Positions 23,031 to 34,465 of a stretch of DNA of 64,000 bases are shown here, piece by piece. How positions within the stretch are numbered: the stretch's first letter is position 1; each line of letters starts with the position of its first letter. The DNA is taken from the NCBI GenBank assembly GCA_032622095.1, contig CP136062.1, positions 226,936,578 through 227,000,577 of the forward strand, written 5' to 3'. Both the position numbers and the translations under genes were made by a program. The notes beneath the pieces are model-generated. The model had not been told where the DNA came from and made no database searches. It saw only the letters and a program-made list of their open reading frames with translations. The DNA comes from Siphonodentalium dalli. Lineage: Eukaryota > Mollusca > Scaphopoda > Gadilida > Siphonodentaliidae.

Positions 23031-23717
23031 ACCACAATTATTATCGTTCAGTTTGTAACTTTGGAAACGTTGCAACTCCAGGCAGTTTCCATCTTCGCTC
23101 GGTTCACTTGGTCCCCAGTATACCCAAGGTAGGGCCGAACCAGAAGTAGTTGTAAAAGTGTCATCCATATCGCCATCGTGCCCGTTTATCCAGAATCCTC
23201 TCACCGAGGATAAGCTGTTGTCTGCGTTGATGTTATCGACTATTAATTGCCATTCAACTTGATCCTCCAAAATAAAGAGTTGTCCACCTTGAATTTCGCA
23301 TGCCTGTTTTGCGCCATAAAACCCTGCAGTGATAATTGGGTATATATTGAAAACCTTTTTGTTGACTTGATAAATACCTTGGAGGTTTTCGCACCTATAG
23401 CCTGGACCAGTGCCACTTCCGTCGGACGGGATGCACAGTTCGTCAGGGCCGCAGACACGACGTATGCACGCCTTCCATGGCGTCTCCAATTGACCGACTG
23501 CTTCATCTAGAAAACTATTTGGATTTGTTATCAGCAAACATCGTTTATTTGAAAAATATGTTCTTACACAAGTTCTTTGGTATCGACAGAGTGTTTCGCA
23601 TCGAAGATAGTTTCTCGTCTTCAGAAAGAAAGCTGATTGAAGAGCGGCATGTATATTTGCACACAGAAATAATGAAAAACCGAAGATAACAAAAACCATC
23701 CCATTCAGATGTAACAT
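22989..23717 (-). CDS. Secreted C-type lectin with PAN/EGF-like front end (copy B, EPS variant)
   Basis: A paralogue of the gene at 12736-13470 with 242 codons and the same layout: signal peptide, PAN-like cysteines, half-EGF cysteine set, C-type lectin domain. I chose the ATG at 23717 because it matches the start of copy A; an in-frame ATG 24 codons upstream (23789) lies beyond the duplicated block and would bury the signal peptide. The sugar-binding triplet is EPS (205-207) instead of EPN, with the LND partner kept. In this family a change at the third position can alter calcium or sugar binding, so the two copies may differ in ligand. The central part of the domain is nearly identical between copies; changes cluster at the signal peptide and around the binding loop. 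Confidence 0.85.
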   Translation of the reverse strand: MLHLNGMVFVIFGFSLFLCANIHAALQSAFFLKTRNYLRCETLCRYQRTCVRTYFSNKRCLLITNPNSFLDEAVGQLETPWKACIRRVCGPDELCIPSDGSGTGPGYRCENLQGIYQVNKKVFNIYPIITAGFYGAKQACEIQGGQLFILEDQVEWQLIVDNINADNSLSSVRGFWINGHDGDMDDTFTTTSGSALPWVYWGPSEPSEDGNCLELQRFQSYKLNDNNCGLDNRGYICQWPLF

Positions 23718-23735
23718 GTTGAAGTTTCTGTAGCG

Positions 23736-26700
23736 TTCCGTCAGCCCAAAAGTACAATGCACTTGTTCCAGATTTGATCTCACTGGCATATATTAATTAT
23801 TCTGCGAATTATTCAAAATAATGTTTTAACTGTTTTCCCATATCAACAAATCCCAAAGTAATAAACACGTCCTCACCATACGTTATTTTTCACTCAAATA
23901 ATACACAATACCTGTGTAACGGGAGGTAATTCAAAGTAACAATCTTGAATCAATGAATGTCGTTGTTGATACTTTTATGCATTTCTCAAATCAATAATTT
24001 TCGATATCTCGGTATAGAGGTGTGTATATATCTAACGAACGGCAATAGTTGTAATGAACATAGCAGGGACGTGTTAGGGTGGTGGTGAACCGATTATTGC
24101 ATTTAGTGCTCCTATAAATTCCCCAATTTTGTGAAGGTCGACAGGGCCTCTGGTATTAATTATTAGTGCTAAGTTGTGTAAGCTTGACGACCTTGTCAGT
24201 ATTGGAAGTAACGACTTCTAATTGATTCGATTTGTTCGCGATTCAAAATGTAATGATATTCATCTCCTGTCACAATGGTGAAGCAGGCTTTTCGCAAATA
24301 ACGTTTGTCTTTGAGCACACAAGTAGAATTTTAAATATATCTTGAAGTGTCTAGGTTTATTCACATCATGGTCTTATTCATCGTGTATATCCGACGCTGG
24401 ACATTATGCATAAAAATTCCATTTGGTATACAATAGGCAGAGATTTTTTTCACACACTATGCATGATGGTTAAAAACCAGGACAACACAAGAAGATCAAA
24501 TCCCTCTGAATAATTTGTGAATATACTACACCTCTAAAATCTATTATCTATAAATTCTGGATATAAATTATATCCTGAGGAATCACGATTAGTATGTGAA
24601 ATTCCACGGATCGTCTACAATTTGGTCTGATAAATACCGATTATCTTATACTTAAAACGTCTATTGCTATACACATAACGTAGAAAGGTCCAAAAAATTA
24701 CTTATGCAGCACCAAAAATGATTTTTTTGTCTGTTTGTTTAAACTGTTGCCGAAAGAGATAATTATGTGGTATACGGCGAATTGCATGAGCACTATCAAT
24801 CTAGTGTGCAACGTTCGGTGTTACCAACCCTCGACTCGTGTTACTGGTCAGACATCCACTTTATTGGTTACACATACCAACACTGGCTTAAATAACGAAC
24901 AACTTATTGTTGTTCCTCTATAAATAAATTTATATGAAATAAATGGATAGAAAATTGATGGTATAAAGATATTTCAAATGCTATCATCTCGAGCGGAATG
25001 AATACATTGTCGCAAGTTGTGAAATTATTGCAATCATTACATATTTTGTATAATCGGCGCCTTACGCGGACATCGCAAAGGGCATGGTGTTAACTGATTA
25101 CTGACCTGGGTTGTAAGAAGTTTGGCCATTATAACCCCAGTGCCTGCATTGCATGGTAAGGACAATCCTGGTAAAATTATAGGAAGCTCCGCAATTTTGT
25201 TCACGCCCCAGTTTCGGCGAATATTTAAAAATATGTTATCGCATTTTGTTATGTACCCCCCCCCCCACCAAACATCACTGCGCTTTGTAAGAGATCATTT
25301 GAAGCGTAATATTAACGTTTGTGTTCATCCATGTGTTGCAATACGTGGCAATGGCAAAAAAAGTCACTTGTCTTTGGAGGATAACCCCATATAAATTAAA
25401 GACAAACCTATTGATCTCCATATATGTTCCAATTTAATCAACTGACACTCTTGTAGCAGAACGCTGTTTCCGTGTTCCATCACTAGAATCTTCAAAATTA
25501 TTAAAGGTCACTAAAACCTAGAGATTATCTAACTTCGATAGCCATATTATTGTATGTAGTACAGCGTGTATTCAAAACTGGAACAGGGTAAGGGCACAAT
25601 AACGCATTTAGTACTGATGTCCTCTCTTGGGAATGTTGGTCACAAGGAATGGTGAGGTGGATTCTTGAACGTACATACGCAATAGTTATATAAACCATTT
25701 ACTGCATATTGATACTTAGTATCATAACATTGCATAGGTACGCACATGATGTGATGACAACAATGAGACCAAATTATTTTAGGCGTTCAAACCATTTGGC
25801 CATTCAGGTAAAATGTACTTTACAAATCCAGGAAAAAACACAAATGTGACATAAGAGTTATGTATTCTGACAGGCCCAGTTTAAACATATGTCACTTGCT
25901 ATTGCAAGCACAATTGACCATTCCCTATAAATACTGGACCAGAATTCTGGATCCAGTATGTGTGAGTTCCAGTCGTCATACATTCTCACCATGTAGGATA
26001 CGTCGTCACAAAAATAAACACTTTAACTATAGAGATCGTAGTCTTTAATATATAGTTTTGTCCCAGAAGAATACACAACGTGAAATAAAGAAATATGCGG
26101 GTAAAACACACAGGGACTCTGCTACAACTCTGTTAAGGCCTGGTGATTTGAAAACTGCAAAATAGCCACATTACTGGAGACGACCCTTTGAATCAAACCA
26201 AGAGCCCCATAACACCATATCTCTATGAGTGACAGGAACAATTTATAGAACTCTAAATTTTTGATGAATAGCTATCATTGTCACAAGTTTTTGATCACAA
26301 TAAAATTCATTGAAAAAAACAAACAATAATTTTTCTTATTTTAGTAAATATGAACCAAGATGTTGTCTTGATGCATAATTATGTTAGTTGGCCAGCATCA
26401 ATAATATGATGGAAAAATGGTATTTACATTGAAATGTTAACTGAGGGGAGCCAGATATTGGTAACACATACAGTATAGAGCATTAACACACCATCATTAG
26501 TTTAATAACATAGGAATTCCCGGGGAGCTGGTGCATCGGAGACGGGCGTTATTAGTTGCAAAACCTGTGCCCTAATCACGTTTGTATATTATAGATGTCA
26601 AATAAATTTCAAGTCAAGCTCGAGCAATTGTCTGTCCTTAAATAAAAGTTATGCTTCGTTTAAGCATATTTTATTGTATTTATTGGAGCGAGAAACTATA

Positions 26701-27030
26701 CCAGTACAGGGGATCGGAACACAAGTCATTTCATCTTAGATGTAGTCAGCCAATCCCATTTATCTCGTGTTTTGCCATTTATCGGTAAAACACAGTATTT
26801 ATCGATTTCTGGGCTACAAATTGTTTCCTTCTGAATGGCGACCTCGCCAATTCGCACGACAGCAAATATATTGTGATTTGTAATTTGCCGTACACCAGCA
26901 TCTAACGTTTAAGTCTGATTGTGTGCGGATGCGCTGAAAATTACCCTACAAATGTCCACCCCTTTCTTTGTTGGTATATTGTCTTCGGGAACACTTTTCA
27001 GGTATATCCTTCATGTTAGAATACTCTAAC
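23736..27030. other. Intergenic DNA, nothing recognised
   Basis: About 3.3 kb of AT-rich unique-looking sequence. Open frames are short and lack recognisable domains. A run of C lies at about 25256-25268. No tRNA, transposon end or tandem array was found by eye. Confidence 0.35.
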
Positions 27031-27130
27031 ACTAACAGTAGGAACGACCCAAACCCTAGCCATAACCCCAACCCTAGTCCCAACACTAACCTAACCCTAA
27101 CCATAACCCCAACCTTAGTCCCAACACTAA
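27030..27130. repeat. Telomere-like (CCCTAA-type) degenerate repeat
   Basis: Runs of ccctaacc, ccataacccc and ccaaccctagtcc resemble degenerate CCCTAA (TTAGGG) telomere repeats. The run resumes at 27728-27765 after a transposon insertion, so it was once continuous. Confidence 0.6.
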
Positions 27131-27138
27131 CCTGACCC

Positions 27139-27727
27139 GAGGGTTCGCGCTGCCACTTGCCAAATTTGCCAATGGCAAAAATAATTCACATTTGGCAAAA
27201 AATATTTTCATTTAGCAAAAGTTTTGGCAAGTCACTTTTTAATTCCTCAAGACAGTTCATAAATGTTGGTCAATCAATACCATTCATTTCAGGAAAATCT
27301 TACAACATAATTATATCAGTGATATTTTATAAGGTTTAGGAAAAGTGAAAACCTCTATTAATATGTAGTTAATTTCATAGTATCAGTACCGATGTTGGAG
27401 GGATTACTAGTATGTAGTGCGGTGGTGGTGTTTACATAGCTAATCCTCATGCATGTGCCCTTCTGTTGAAGCAACCCTTCTACTATTGGCTTATCGTTGT
27501 ATGATAAACCACAATAGAGATGAGAGCATAATTAATTATTAACTAACTGATTTTCTATCGATATCAAAAGTCGTTCAAACCGCGAGTGTCGAAACATGAG
27601 AGTTAAGGTTGCAGAAAATGATACTATCAGGGATAGCATTTGGCAAATGCTAAAATAATTTGGCAAAAAATATTTTCATTTGGCAAATTATTTGGCAAGT
27701 ATAAATTTTGGTCCAGCGCGGACCCTG
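27139..27727. mobile_element. hAT-like MITE with 8-bp target duplication
   Basis: The termini are GAGGGTTCGCGCTG and the complement of CAGCGCGGACCCTG. A perfect 8-bp duplication CCTGACCC flanks it (27131-27138 and 27728-27735). Sub-terminal regions repeat the word tttggcaaa many times in both orientations. There is no open frame of note. It interrupts the telomere-like repeat. Confidence 0.8.
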
Positions 27728-27769
27728 CCTGACCCTAACCATAACCCGAACCCTAATACATACGGACAT

Positions 27770-29050
27770 TGGAGGGGTGCGGTTGCGTGTATTCTTACAT
27801 GAAGGATATACCCACATTAAAGACTCAAGAAAATTGAAGAGGATGTATTAAATAAGAGGCGTCATAGATCTCAAGATTGATATTATCCCATGAAGGAACT
27901 CACTGTCATATCATTAGACATTACATCTTGTGTTTTGATGTATTCAACTCATCGTCGATAATCCAATAAGGACATTGTATAGTGGTCGTATTCAGCGAGA
28001 GACTTGGCAAAAATAATGACGCAGTATAAATGAAATAAATATGCATAATCCGAAATAACGCTCCCAAATTACTATTTCTTTGGCTTGGGGCGCGGGTAAA
28101 AAATAATTGATTCGAGTCGAGGAACCCACCCATCAAAGCTCAGAGTGATCAGACATAGACTTTTTTGAAAAATTTTATTTCTCGAAATGTGTAATTATTT
28201 GTGGCCCAAAAAAAACTAGCCGTCAAATCGACGGTCTCGTACAAAATTGCGGATGAAGATGGATAACTCTAAACCGAAGTGGTATTACGGCCAAATGTCG
28301 TGATACTCAAATGATAATACGGCCATATTTCGTTGAACAACATGTTGATAAATAACACTTTTTGGGAAATTTTATACAATTGTTGACAGACGTTAGCATT
28401 ATTTTTTTGTAATTAATCGATTCTGATATCAAAAGCGTATTTTGAAGAAATGTTGTTGTTGGTGTTGTAGCTTGATAATATGTGGACCGTCTGATCGGAT
28501 TGAGTACCTTTAATGAAATTCCAACTGTGGCGCACCATCAAGAGGACAAAATTACTAAAATCCAGGTTAGTGTGAGTGATCCATTTTTGAAAAGGGAGCA
28601 CACATTCAGCAGATAAGTAGCAGTATAGATTATCAGATAATGTACATTTCCATTATATACACAGCCGTGGTATATTGCGTTTGTGACCACTTACAATAAC
28701 ACTTTAGTTTAAAGTTTCCTATGTGATGGCTTATAAGCATGATCGCGGACTCAATAATGTTTTGTCCCATTCTTGTGCTTCTGTTTTGGTTTGGGTTTTT
28801 ATGGCATCGAGCCGACTTTCAAACTATAGAATTTTCCATATGAAACTATTTTATTTTGAGACACCCATCAAACCGGCCCACAATGTGACTATATACGCGA
28901 TGAATTATTAAAATGTTAAAAGCATTAAGCCTGAAGTCCCATTTATTTGAAACAACTTGATGTGTCTAAAATCAATCTCACAGGATGGAACTGGTCAGGA
29001 GTAAACCGGAAACGACAACAGATTAAAGCTTGTTGTCGAATCCATTTCAT
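27770..29050. other. Intergenic DNA with one dispersed repeat
   Basis: Positions about 27990-28150 recur, inverted and diverged, at about 47490-47640 (shared words: agccaaagaaat, ggagcgtta, ttcggattatg). No gene is seen. Confidence 0.45.
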
Positions 29051-29056
29051 ATCATC

Positions 29057-29825
29057 AATGGAACGTTCATACACTAGTTAGTTTGCACGGAATGTTTTGC
29101 AGACATTTTATCATAGAAAATCATATGGTGCCAGGATATGGTCGGAATCAGGCATTAACATGCATCAGTACCCACATATAACTACATGAGAAGTATAAAC
29201 TATGTACTTCCACTATATAGCAGCGATGCCATCGATATTTAAAGTGATGTGAAACATTACAGCAGGGTGATCCATTAGAAATAGAGAATAATCTTGTTCA
29301 AAGTAGTAATTTTTACAAATTTATATCCAAATTGACAATACACACCGTCATTCTTATATAATAATTAATTGCAGTGACTCTCGGTGGGGAAATCGTTTTC
29401 GTTAGTTTATTGCAGATAGATGCGTCCCGAATCGAGTAGTAAATATTCACAATTAAGCGTGGTTCAGACGATGTTTTCTATGGAGTGGAAGGGTAGTTTA
29501 GGATGTTAGTAGAATGTTACATTCCTCCATTTGGCACAGTACCTGAATGTAAACTTATCAGTTTTACGCACCCGAACAAGTACATAATATGTCTTTTTCC
29601 CGCAAGTATCAATCATACGGGTATTTTAAGGCAATGCGTTAGTAGCCCCGTTACATGTGAAACTACCGAAATTTTACTTCTGATGTAGTTATACATGTAC
29701 ATGTAGCTTCGGTAAATATGAAGTTTATATTTACGTTGCCGTCCAGATTCTGACACCAAAGGGTTTTCTATGAGAAAATGCCTGCAAAAAATGCCGCGCA
29801 AACTTGCCAGTGAATGATTGTACCT
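29057..29825. mobile_element. Diverged foldback MITE related to 30951-31362
   Basis: The left arm (29060-29150: gtttgcacggaatgttttgc, atcatagaaaatcatatggt) and the right arm (29735-29820) are inverted relatives, and both match the termini of the PIF-like MITE at 30951. The interior differs and includes a dispersed repeat (29365-29600) shared with 47661-47840 and 32500-32580. Target duplication is not resolved. Confidence 0.5.
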
Positions 29826-29910
29826 TACTACTTGCTTTGTAATATGTAAAAATTATGGAATAACTTCTGTTTACACAATCTATAGAAGTTGCTTACCAGT
29901 AATTTGAATG

Positions 29911-30150
29911 ACCGAAAATAGTGCAGCAGCAAAATCGAAAATAGTGCAGCAGCAAAATCGAAAATAGTGCAGCAGCTAAATCGAAAATAGTGCAGCAGCT
30001 AAATCGAAAATAGTGCAGCAACCAAATCGAAAATAGTGCAGCAGTAAAATCGAAAATAGTGCAGCAGTAAAATCGAAAATAGTGCAGCAGCCAAATCGAA
30101 AATAGTGCAGCAACCGAAACGAAAATAGTGCAGCAGCAAAATCGAAAACA
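29911..30150. repeat. 23-bp tandem repeat
   Basis: About ten units of 23 bp (gaaaatagtgcagcagcaaaatc) with few substitutions. Open frames on the minus strand over this array are artefacts. Confidence 0.9.
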
Positions 30151-30296
30151 GAGCTCTAGTTTTCGGGTTACCCTTATATATCCATGGTAGAACAAGTGGA
30201 AACCAACATATTTTTAAAAGAACATCATAGTTATGGTTCACGAAAATAACATTAACAAAATAATGGCATCGCTGGTGGCTACCGTTAAATCGACGA

Positions 30297-30385
30297 TTAT
30301 TAATAATAATAATAATAATTATAATAATAATAATAATAATAGAATCGCTGATGGCTACCGTTAAATTATTATTAATAATAATGCA
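30297..30385. repeat. AAT microsatellite, LINE tail
   Basis: Two stretches of (aat)n separated by a short duplicated phrase (tggctaccgttaaat). They sit at the 3' side of the minus-strand LINE fragment and are probably its microsatellite tail. Confidence 0.6.
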
Positions 30386-30915
30386 GTTTTGAGCCACGAA
30401 TCCTCCGCGGTGCTCTCGGGCTTCACATGGACAAATACAAACATATATACATGCATTAAATAAATTTAGACACCATGGTTTCATCAAATCGTGCGATGTA
30501 TTTCAGTGGGTCTTCTTGTCCTTAGGGGGGAAAGCAATTTGGAAGATATGAGTCTTGAGGGCCGATTTAAATTCCGAAATATCTTGTGCAGATAGGAACA
30601 GGTAGTTGGTTCCAAAGAAATGGTCCAGCTACAGAAAATGCCCGATCGCCTCGCGTTTTGAGATCACCGGGGTTCAGTACAAGATTGCACGCATTTCCAG
30701 ACCTCATTTCCAGCCTGTTCATATTGTGCGACCAAGTCAGCCAGATAGGATGGTGATAGTTTATATAGTAGTATTTGTAGACAATTAGTAGCATATTAAA
30801 ACTGATCCGATGTCTGATGGGTAGCCAATGCCAGTTTTCAAGAACTGGGGAAATGTGATCAAGTTTCTTTGAACGGGTAATCATTCTTGCTGCACAATTT
30901 TAACTATTTGAAGTT
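30386..30915 (-). pseudogene. Decayed LINE, C-terminal reverse-transcriptase part
   Basis: On the minus strand, reading from about 30915, the translation shows the hallmarks of the end of a CR1/Jockey-type reverse transcriptase: CAARMITRSKK, LDHISPVL, WHWLPIRHRI, GDRAFSVAGPFLWNQLP. After a frameshift near 30590 the usual tail continues (LKTHIF), then CEAREHRGGF. The remainder of the enzyme is missing; the element is 5' truncated as LINEs usually are, and a MITE adjoins at 30951. It is not functional. Confidence 0.8.
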
Positions 30916-30950
30916 TGTCATTAAGAGCTTGCTTACATCCGTATTAGTAA

Positions 30951-31362
30951 GGGTACGTTCATACGCTGGCAAGTTTGCACGGTATGTTATTGCTGGCATT
31001 TCGTCATAGAAAACCACATGGTGCCAGAATATGAACGGATATATGCACATAACATGCATCTTACCAAAGCGAAAGACATGAGAAGTAAAATTTATGTAGT
31101 TCCAATTGTAACGGTGCTACTGGAATTTGCCTTCAAAAACCTGTATGATTTATTCTTGCGAGATAATTGCATGTTATTTACAGGCAAATTCCGTAGCATC
31201 GCTACAGGTGGAACTACAGAGATTTTACTTCGCACGTAGTTAGCTGTGGTACAGCTGCACTTTATATGCTTGTTTCCGTCCATATTCTGGCACCATATCG
31301 TTCTCTACGACAAAATGCCTGCAAACCATACCGTGCAAACTTACCAGTGCATGAACGTACCC
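30951..31362. mobile_element. PIF/Harbinger-like MITE
   Basis: 412 bp with termini GGGTACGTTCATACGCTGG and the complementary right end, flanked by TAA on both sides (30948-30950 and 31363-31365). GGG ends with a 3-bp TAA/TTA duplication fit PIF/Harbinger. The arms continue inward so nearly the whole element can fold back (aaattccgtagcatcgctac pairs with the left inner arm). Confidence 0.8.
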
Positions 31363-31470
31363 TAATGAATTGCAGTAGTCCAGCTGCTGGTAATGATATA
31401 GGCTATATATAAACACCCATGACAATTGACAGATATTAGTGTGATTTTCCTATAAAAGCTCTGTGGTTAA

Positions 31471-32015
31471 AGGGATACTGTACCCAAATGTTGTTGTTGG
31501 TTTCTTTAGTCTCTGAGTTGGAGAATAAGGTAACCAGATTTCAATTATTTGAAAGTCTGTGGATTACGAAGTAATGATACGGATGGCAGATTAGCTGGAA
31601 TGTCGAGTAATGTTTGGATAGTTTTCGAGCAAATGTATCAAATAAATTATATATTATATGCATACTAGTCCCATATACTCATTAAGTCATTTTGTATAGT
31701 CACTAGTCAGTGAGTGGCTTGAGTTTACGCCCCGTATCAACATAATGTTTACACGATCATGTGTGCCACGCTTTGTCCAATCCACTATCCGTGAATTATT
31801 TTGATTACGTCTTAACGGAAATTCGTAATTTAATTTATGACTCCAGCCATAAATTAAATTTATTTAAAATTATTAACTTTGATTTTAAGATAACCTATTA
31901 ACCTGAAGGTTTACAGAATACATCTTCGACTCAAAATACTTAGTTTTCTATATATTATCGATATTAGATTGTTTTTATCACCGGCAATTTATTGAAAATG
32001 GCGTACATTACCCCT
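31471..32015. mobile_element. MITE flanked by TTAA
   Basis: 545 bp. Left end AGGGATACTGTAC after TTAA (31467-31470); right end GTACATTACCCCT before TTAA (32016-32019). The inverted ends are imperfect. TTAA duplication suits piggyBac or Kolobok-type elements. No coding sequence. Confidence 0.65.
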
Positions 32016-32019
32016 TTAA

Positions 32020-32940
32020 GTCCTAACTTATATATAAACGGTATTTGTGTTTAAACTAATAACTCATGCCACAGCTCTACTTAAAGAAAACAAATTGGTT
32101 AATTGGGATTTCCATGTAATGTATTTTCTCTGACAATTCGCTGTTTCACAGAAGTATATTAATAAAAAAAAATTAGTCAAACGAATATTGCGAACGTGTC
32201 AAACTAATTAATTCATACCATCATAGGTAACAAGTCATTGAACGGAAATTTTGAACGGGTTGCGAGATATTCGACGTTTACAACCCCTCCACAAACACGT
32301 TTATGCTCGAAAAAATACATATTTGTTACACCAAATTTACAATTTAGTTTCTAATTGATGTGACGTAAAGTGTGCTCAATAACACAATTAATGTGATTAC
32401 ATATCTGTTCAGGCTTCCACGTCTCCAGTCTCCAACAACAACACATTATATTTGCGAGCCTCTCTTATGGGTCGATTTGCTTCAGAATTTCAAATTTTCG
32501 GCGATGTTAGTAGAATGTTACATTCCTCCAGTTGGCATATAACGTTTCATGCACCCGAACAAGTCCATACTATGCATTTAATCTATGACTAAGGCCAGAG
32601 TTAGTCATAGTTATCCGCTGAAATGTGTGGGTTAGTCAAAATGACTCCAAATGATTGTGACTAACCCTAAGTTAGTCATATTGACCCGACTCAATGTACT
32701 ATCAGATTCTTCAATCACGGGGACCTCATGCTATAGTCTGAATAATTTCGAAGTCATTCGATGGGTAGAGGTTATCGTGCTATATATGGTGTCTCGAACA
32801 CAAGTTGACTTCTACGTTTCACAACCGAATAAGCATTAGAATTGAATGGAATATCCGGACATAATTATTTCCAGCATCTTCACGCAATATGTCTTCAGGG
32901 CTCGTGTTCACCAACTGGGTTTATTTTATACACCGGGTTG
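32020..32940. other. Intergenic DNA with dispersed repeat copy
   Basis: Positions about 32500-32580 (gatgttagtagaatgttac, acgcacccgaacaag-like phrase) repeat segments at 29501-29600 and 47805-47840/48711-48770. A phrase on gttagtca is repeated at 32600-32690. No gene is seen. Confidence 0.4.
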
Positions 32941-32947
32941 TTTATTT

Positions 32948-34369
32948 CACGATGGGGAATCACGTTGTTTCGAGGTTCGTGGGAATTTTTGGGACGGATT
33001 AAAAGTCGAACTGCGACTCGTAGGTCGAGTACGGTAAAAGGTGTAGTTGGGAATTCTTGTGAGATGCATGCGAAACCTTCAGTGATAAGCCGTATATAGT
33101 TGTTGTAATAATTTGAAGGATTAGTTGTTTTAACGGAATTATGAGTTGGTCATTCGTGAAACCAATATATTTTATCTCCTATATATTTTGAGAACTCCGT
33201 ATATAAATATATATGTGTGTATGTGTGTACTTTATAGAATCGAAAACGGCTGCACCGATCGAGACCAAACTTCCAATCTAAGGGTAAAATCCCACGGGAA
33301 TGGTCGTCGCGGCGTTTTGGAGAAGCTCTCAGCACCCGTTCTCCACTCTCAGTCACAAAAAAGGCACTGCGGGGGTTAATCACGTGATAATTTAATGAGC
33401 GTTTGTATATGACGCGTCGATATAAAAGAGCGTTTGTTTACAATTCAACGCAACGTTATCGTTCGAAATTTAGCATCGAAAAAATTTAATTTCTTTCATC
33501 AAAAACATAATTACGTGTTGGAATCTGTCATTTTAAGAATATATAAGTATTACACGCAGACACTCGAAGTCTCAGCTTAAAATTTTTAAAAATAAGAGTT
33601 TTATCGACATAAATCGATTTGAATGGCAAATCCTATGTTAAATATTATCTTCGATACACTGCTAAAAATTCTATCTGGGAAGCAAAATGGTCAACTCGGG
33701 ACGGGTCAATCTATTGAGCCCAAACTTTTGTCCGGGAAGTGTCACGGACGGGTCAAATCGTGACCCCTACCTGACTGTGACCTTAAAAATGGTCAATTCA
33801 AGGTCAAACGGGGTAAAACTGGCGGATCAAATCATGACAGGACCTGACCTTGACCTTCAAAATGGTCAATTCAAGCTCAAATCTTCGATACACTGCTAAA
33901 AATTCTATCTGGGAAGCAAAATGGTCAACTCGGGACGGGTCAATCTATTGAGCCCAAACTTTTGTCCGGGAAGTGTCACGGACGGGTCAAATCGTGACCC
34001 CTACCTGACTGTGACCTTAAAAATGGTCAATTCAAGGTCAAACGGGGTAAAACTGGCGGATCAAATCATGACAGGACCTGACCTTGACCTTCAAAATGGT
34101 CAATTCAAGCTCAAATCGGGTAAATCTTGCTGATTTCAACGAAATTTGGTGCAAATGCAGCACACGTGTTTCGGAAGCTGTTGCATTTGCTTTTTCGAAC
34201 AAAGCCATGGGACGATTGCCGCAAGTGGCGGGCTAACCTGCTAGTATTCTATAATTACAATCATGGGTATATAATATATGATCTTGAGCGCGTTACCATT
34301 TCTGACATTGGATTTCTTGTTTGAATGCGTGATACTCATCAACTCGAAACCACGTGATTCCCCACCGTG
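32948..34369. mobile_element. Transib-like non-autonomous element (split by a Helitron)
   Basis: The left end is CACGATGGGGAATCACG and the right end is the complement of CACGGTGGGGAATCACGTGG. TATTT is duplicated on both sides (32943-32947 and 34370-34374). A 5-bp duplication with CAC-rG-TG ends resembles Transib, the superfamily related to RAG1. The AT-rich target is unlike the GC-rich preference described for Transib. A Helitron occupies 33175-34244; without it about 352 bp remain. A second copy is at 52924-53415. Confidence 0.55.
33175..34244 (+). mobile_element. Helitron, non-autonomous, nested copy
   Basis: It starts TCTCCTATATATTTTGAG after A and ends with hairpin plus CTAG (34241-34244) before T. 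It is the same subfamily as 1898-2948. A 234-bp segment is perfectly or almost perfectly tandem-duplicated (33653-33886 and 33887-34120), giving two identical open frames that are not genes. The insertion lies within the Transib-like element. Confidence 0.7.
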
Positions 34370-34465
34370 TATTTGGTCGCGGCTGAACGCACAACGTACA
34401 GCGTTTATGACGCACAATGTCTGCCATATCATTGACCAAAATCTATCAGATTTGCCATTTGGCAA

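Larger units (their letters stand above)
20140..23735. repeat. Segmental duplication, copy B (lectin locus)
   Basis: Direct-orientation copy of 10935-13495. It is longer because of about 520 bp between 20382 and 20905, which includes a piggyBac-type MITE, and a 507-bp element at 20953-21459. Both are missing from copy A. The lectin gene, its 3' repeats, the poly(A) signal and the upstream minisatellite are all retained. Confidence 0.85.

Noticed and set aside
23243-23510. 87-codon frames antisense to and overlapping lectin B (also 12994-13257 in copy A)
   Set aside because: Shadows of the lectin gene on the opposite strand or in another frame.
33687-34133. Two identical 70-codon frames
   Set aside because: Result of a 234-bp tandem duplication inside a Helitron; no domain.
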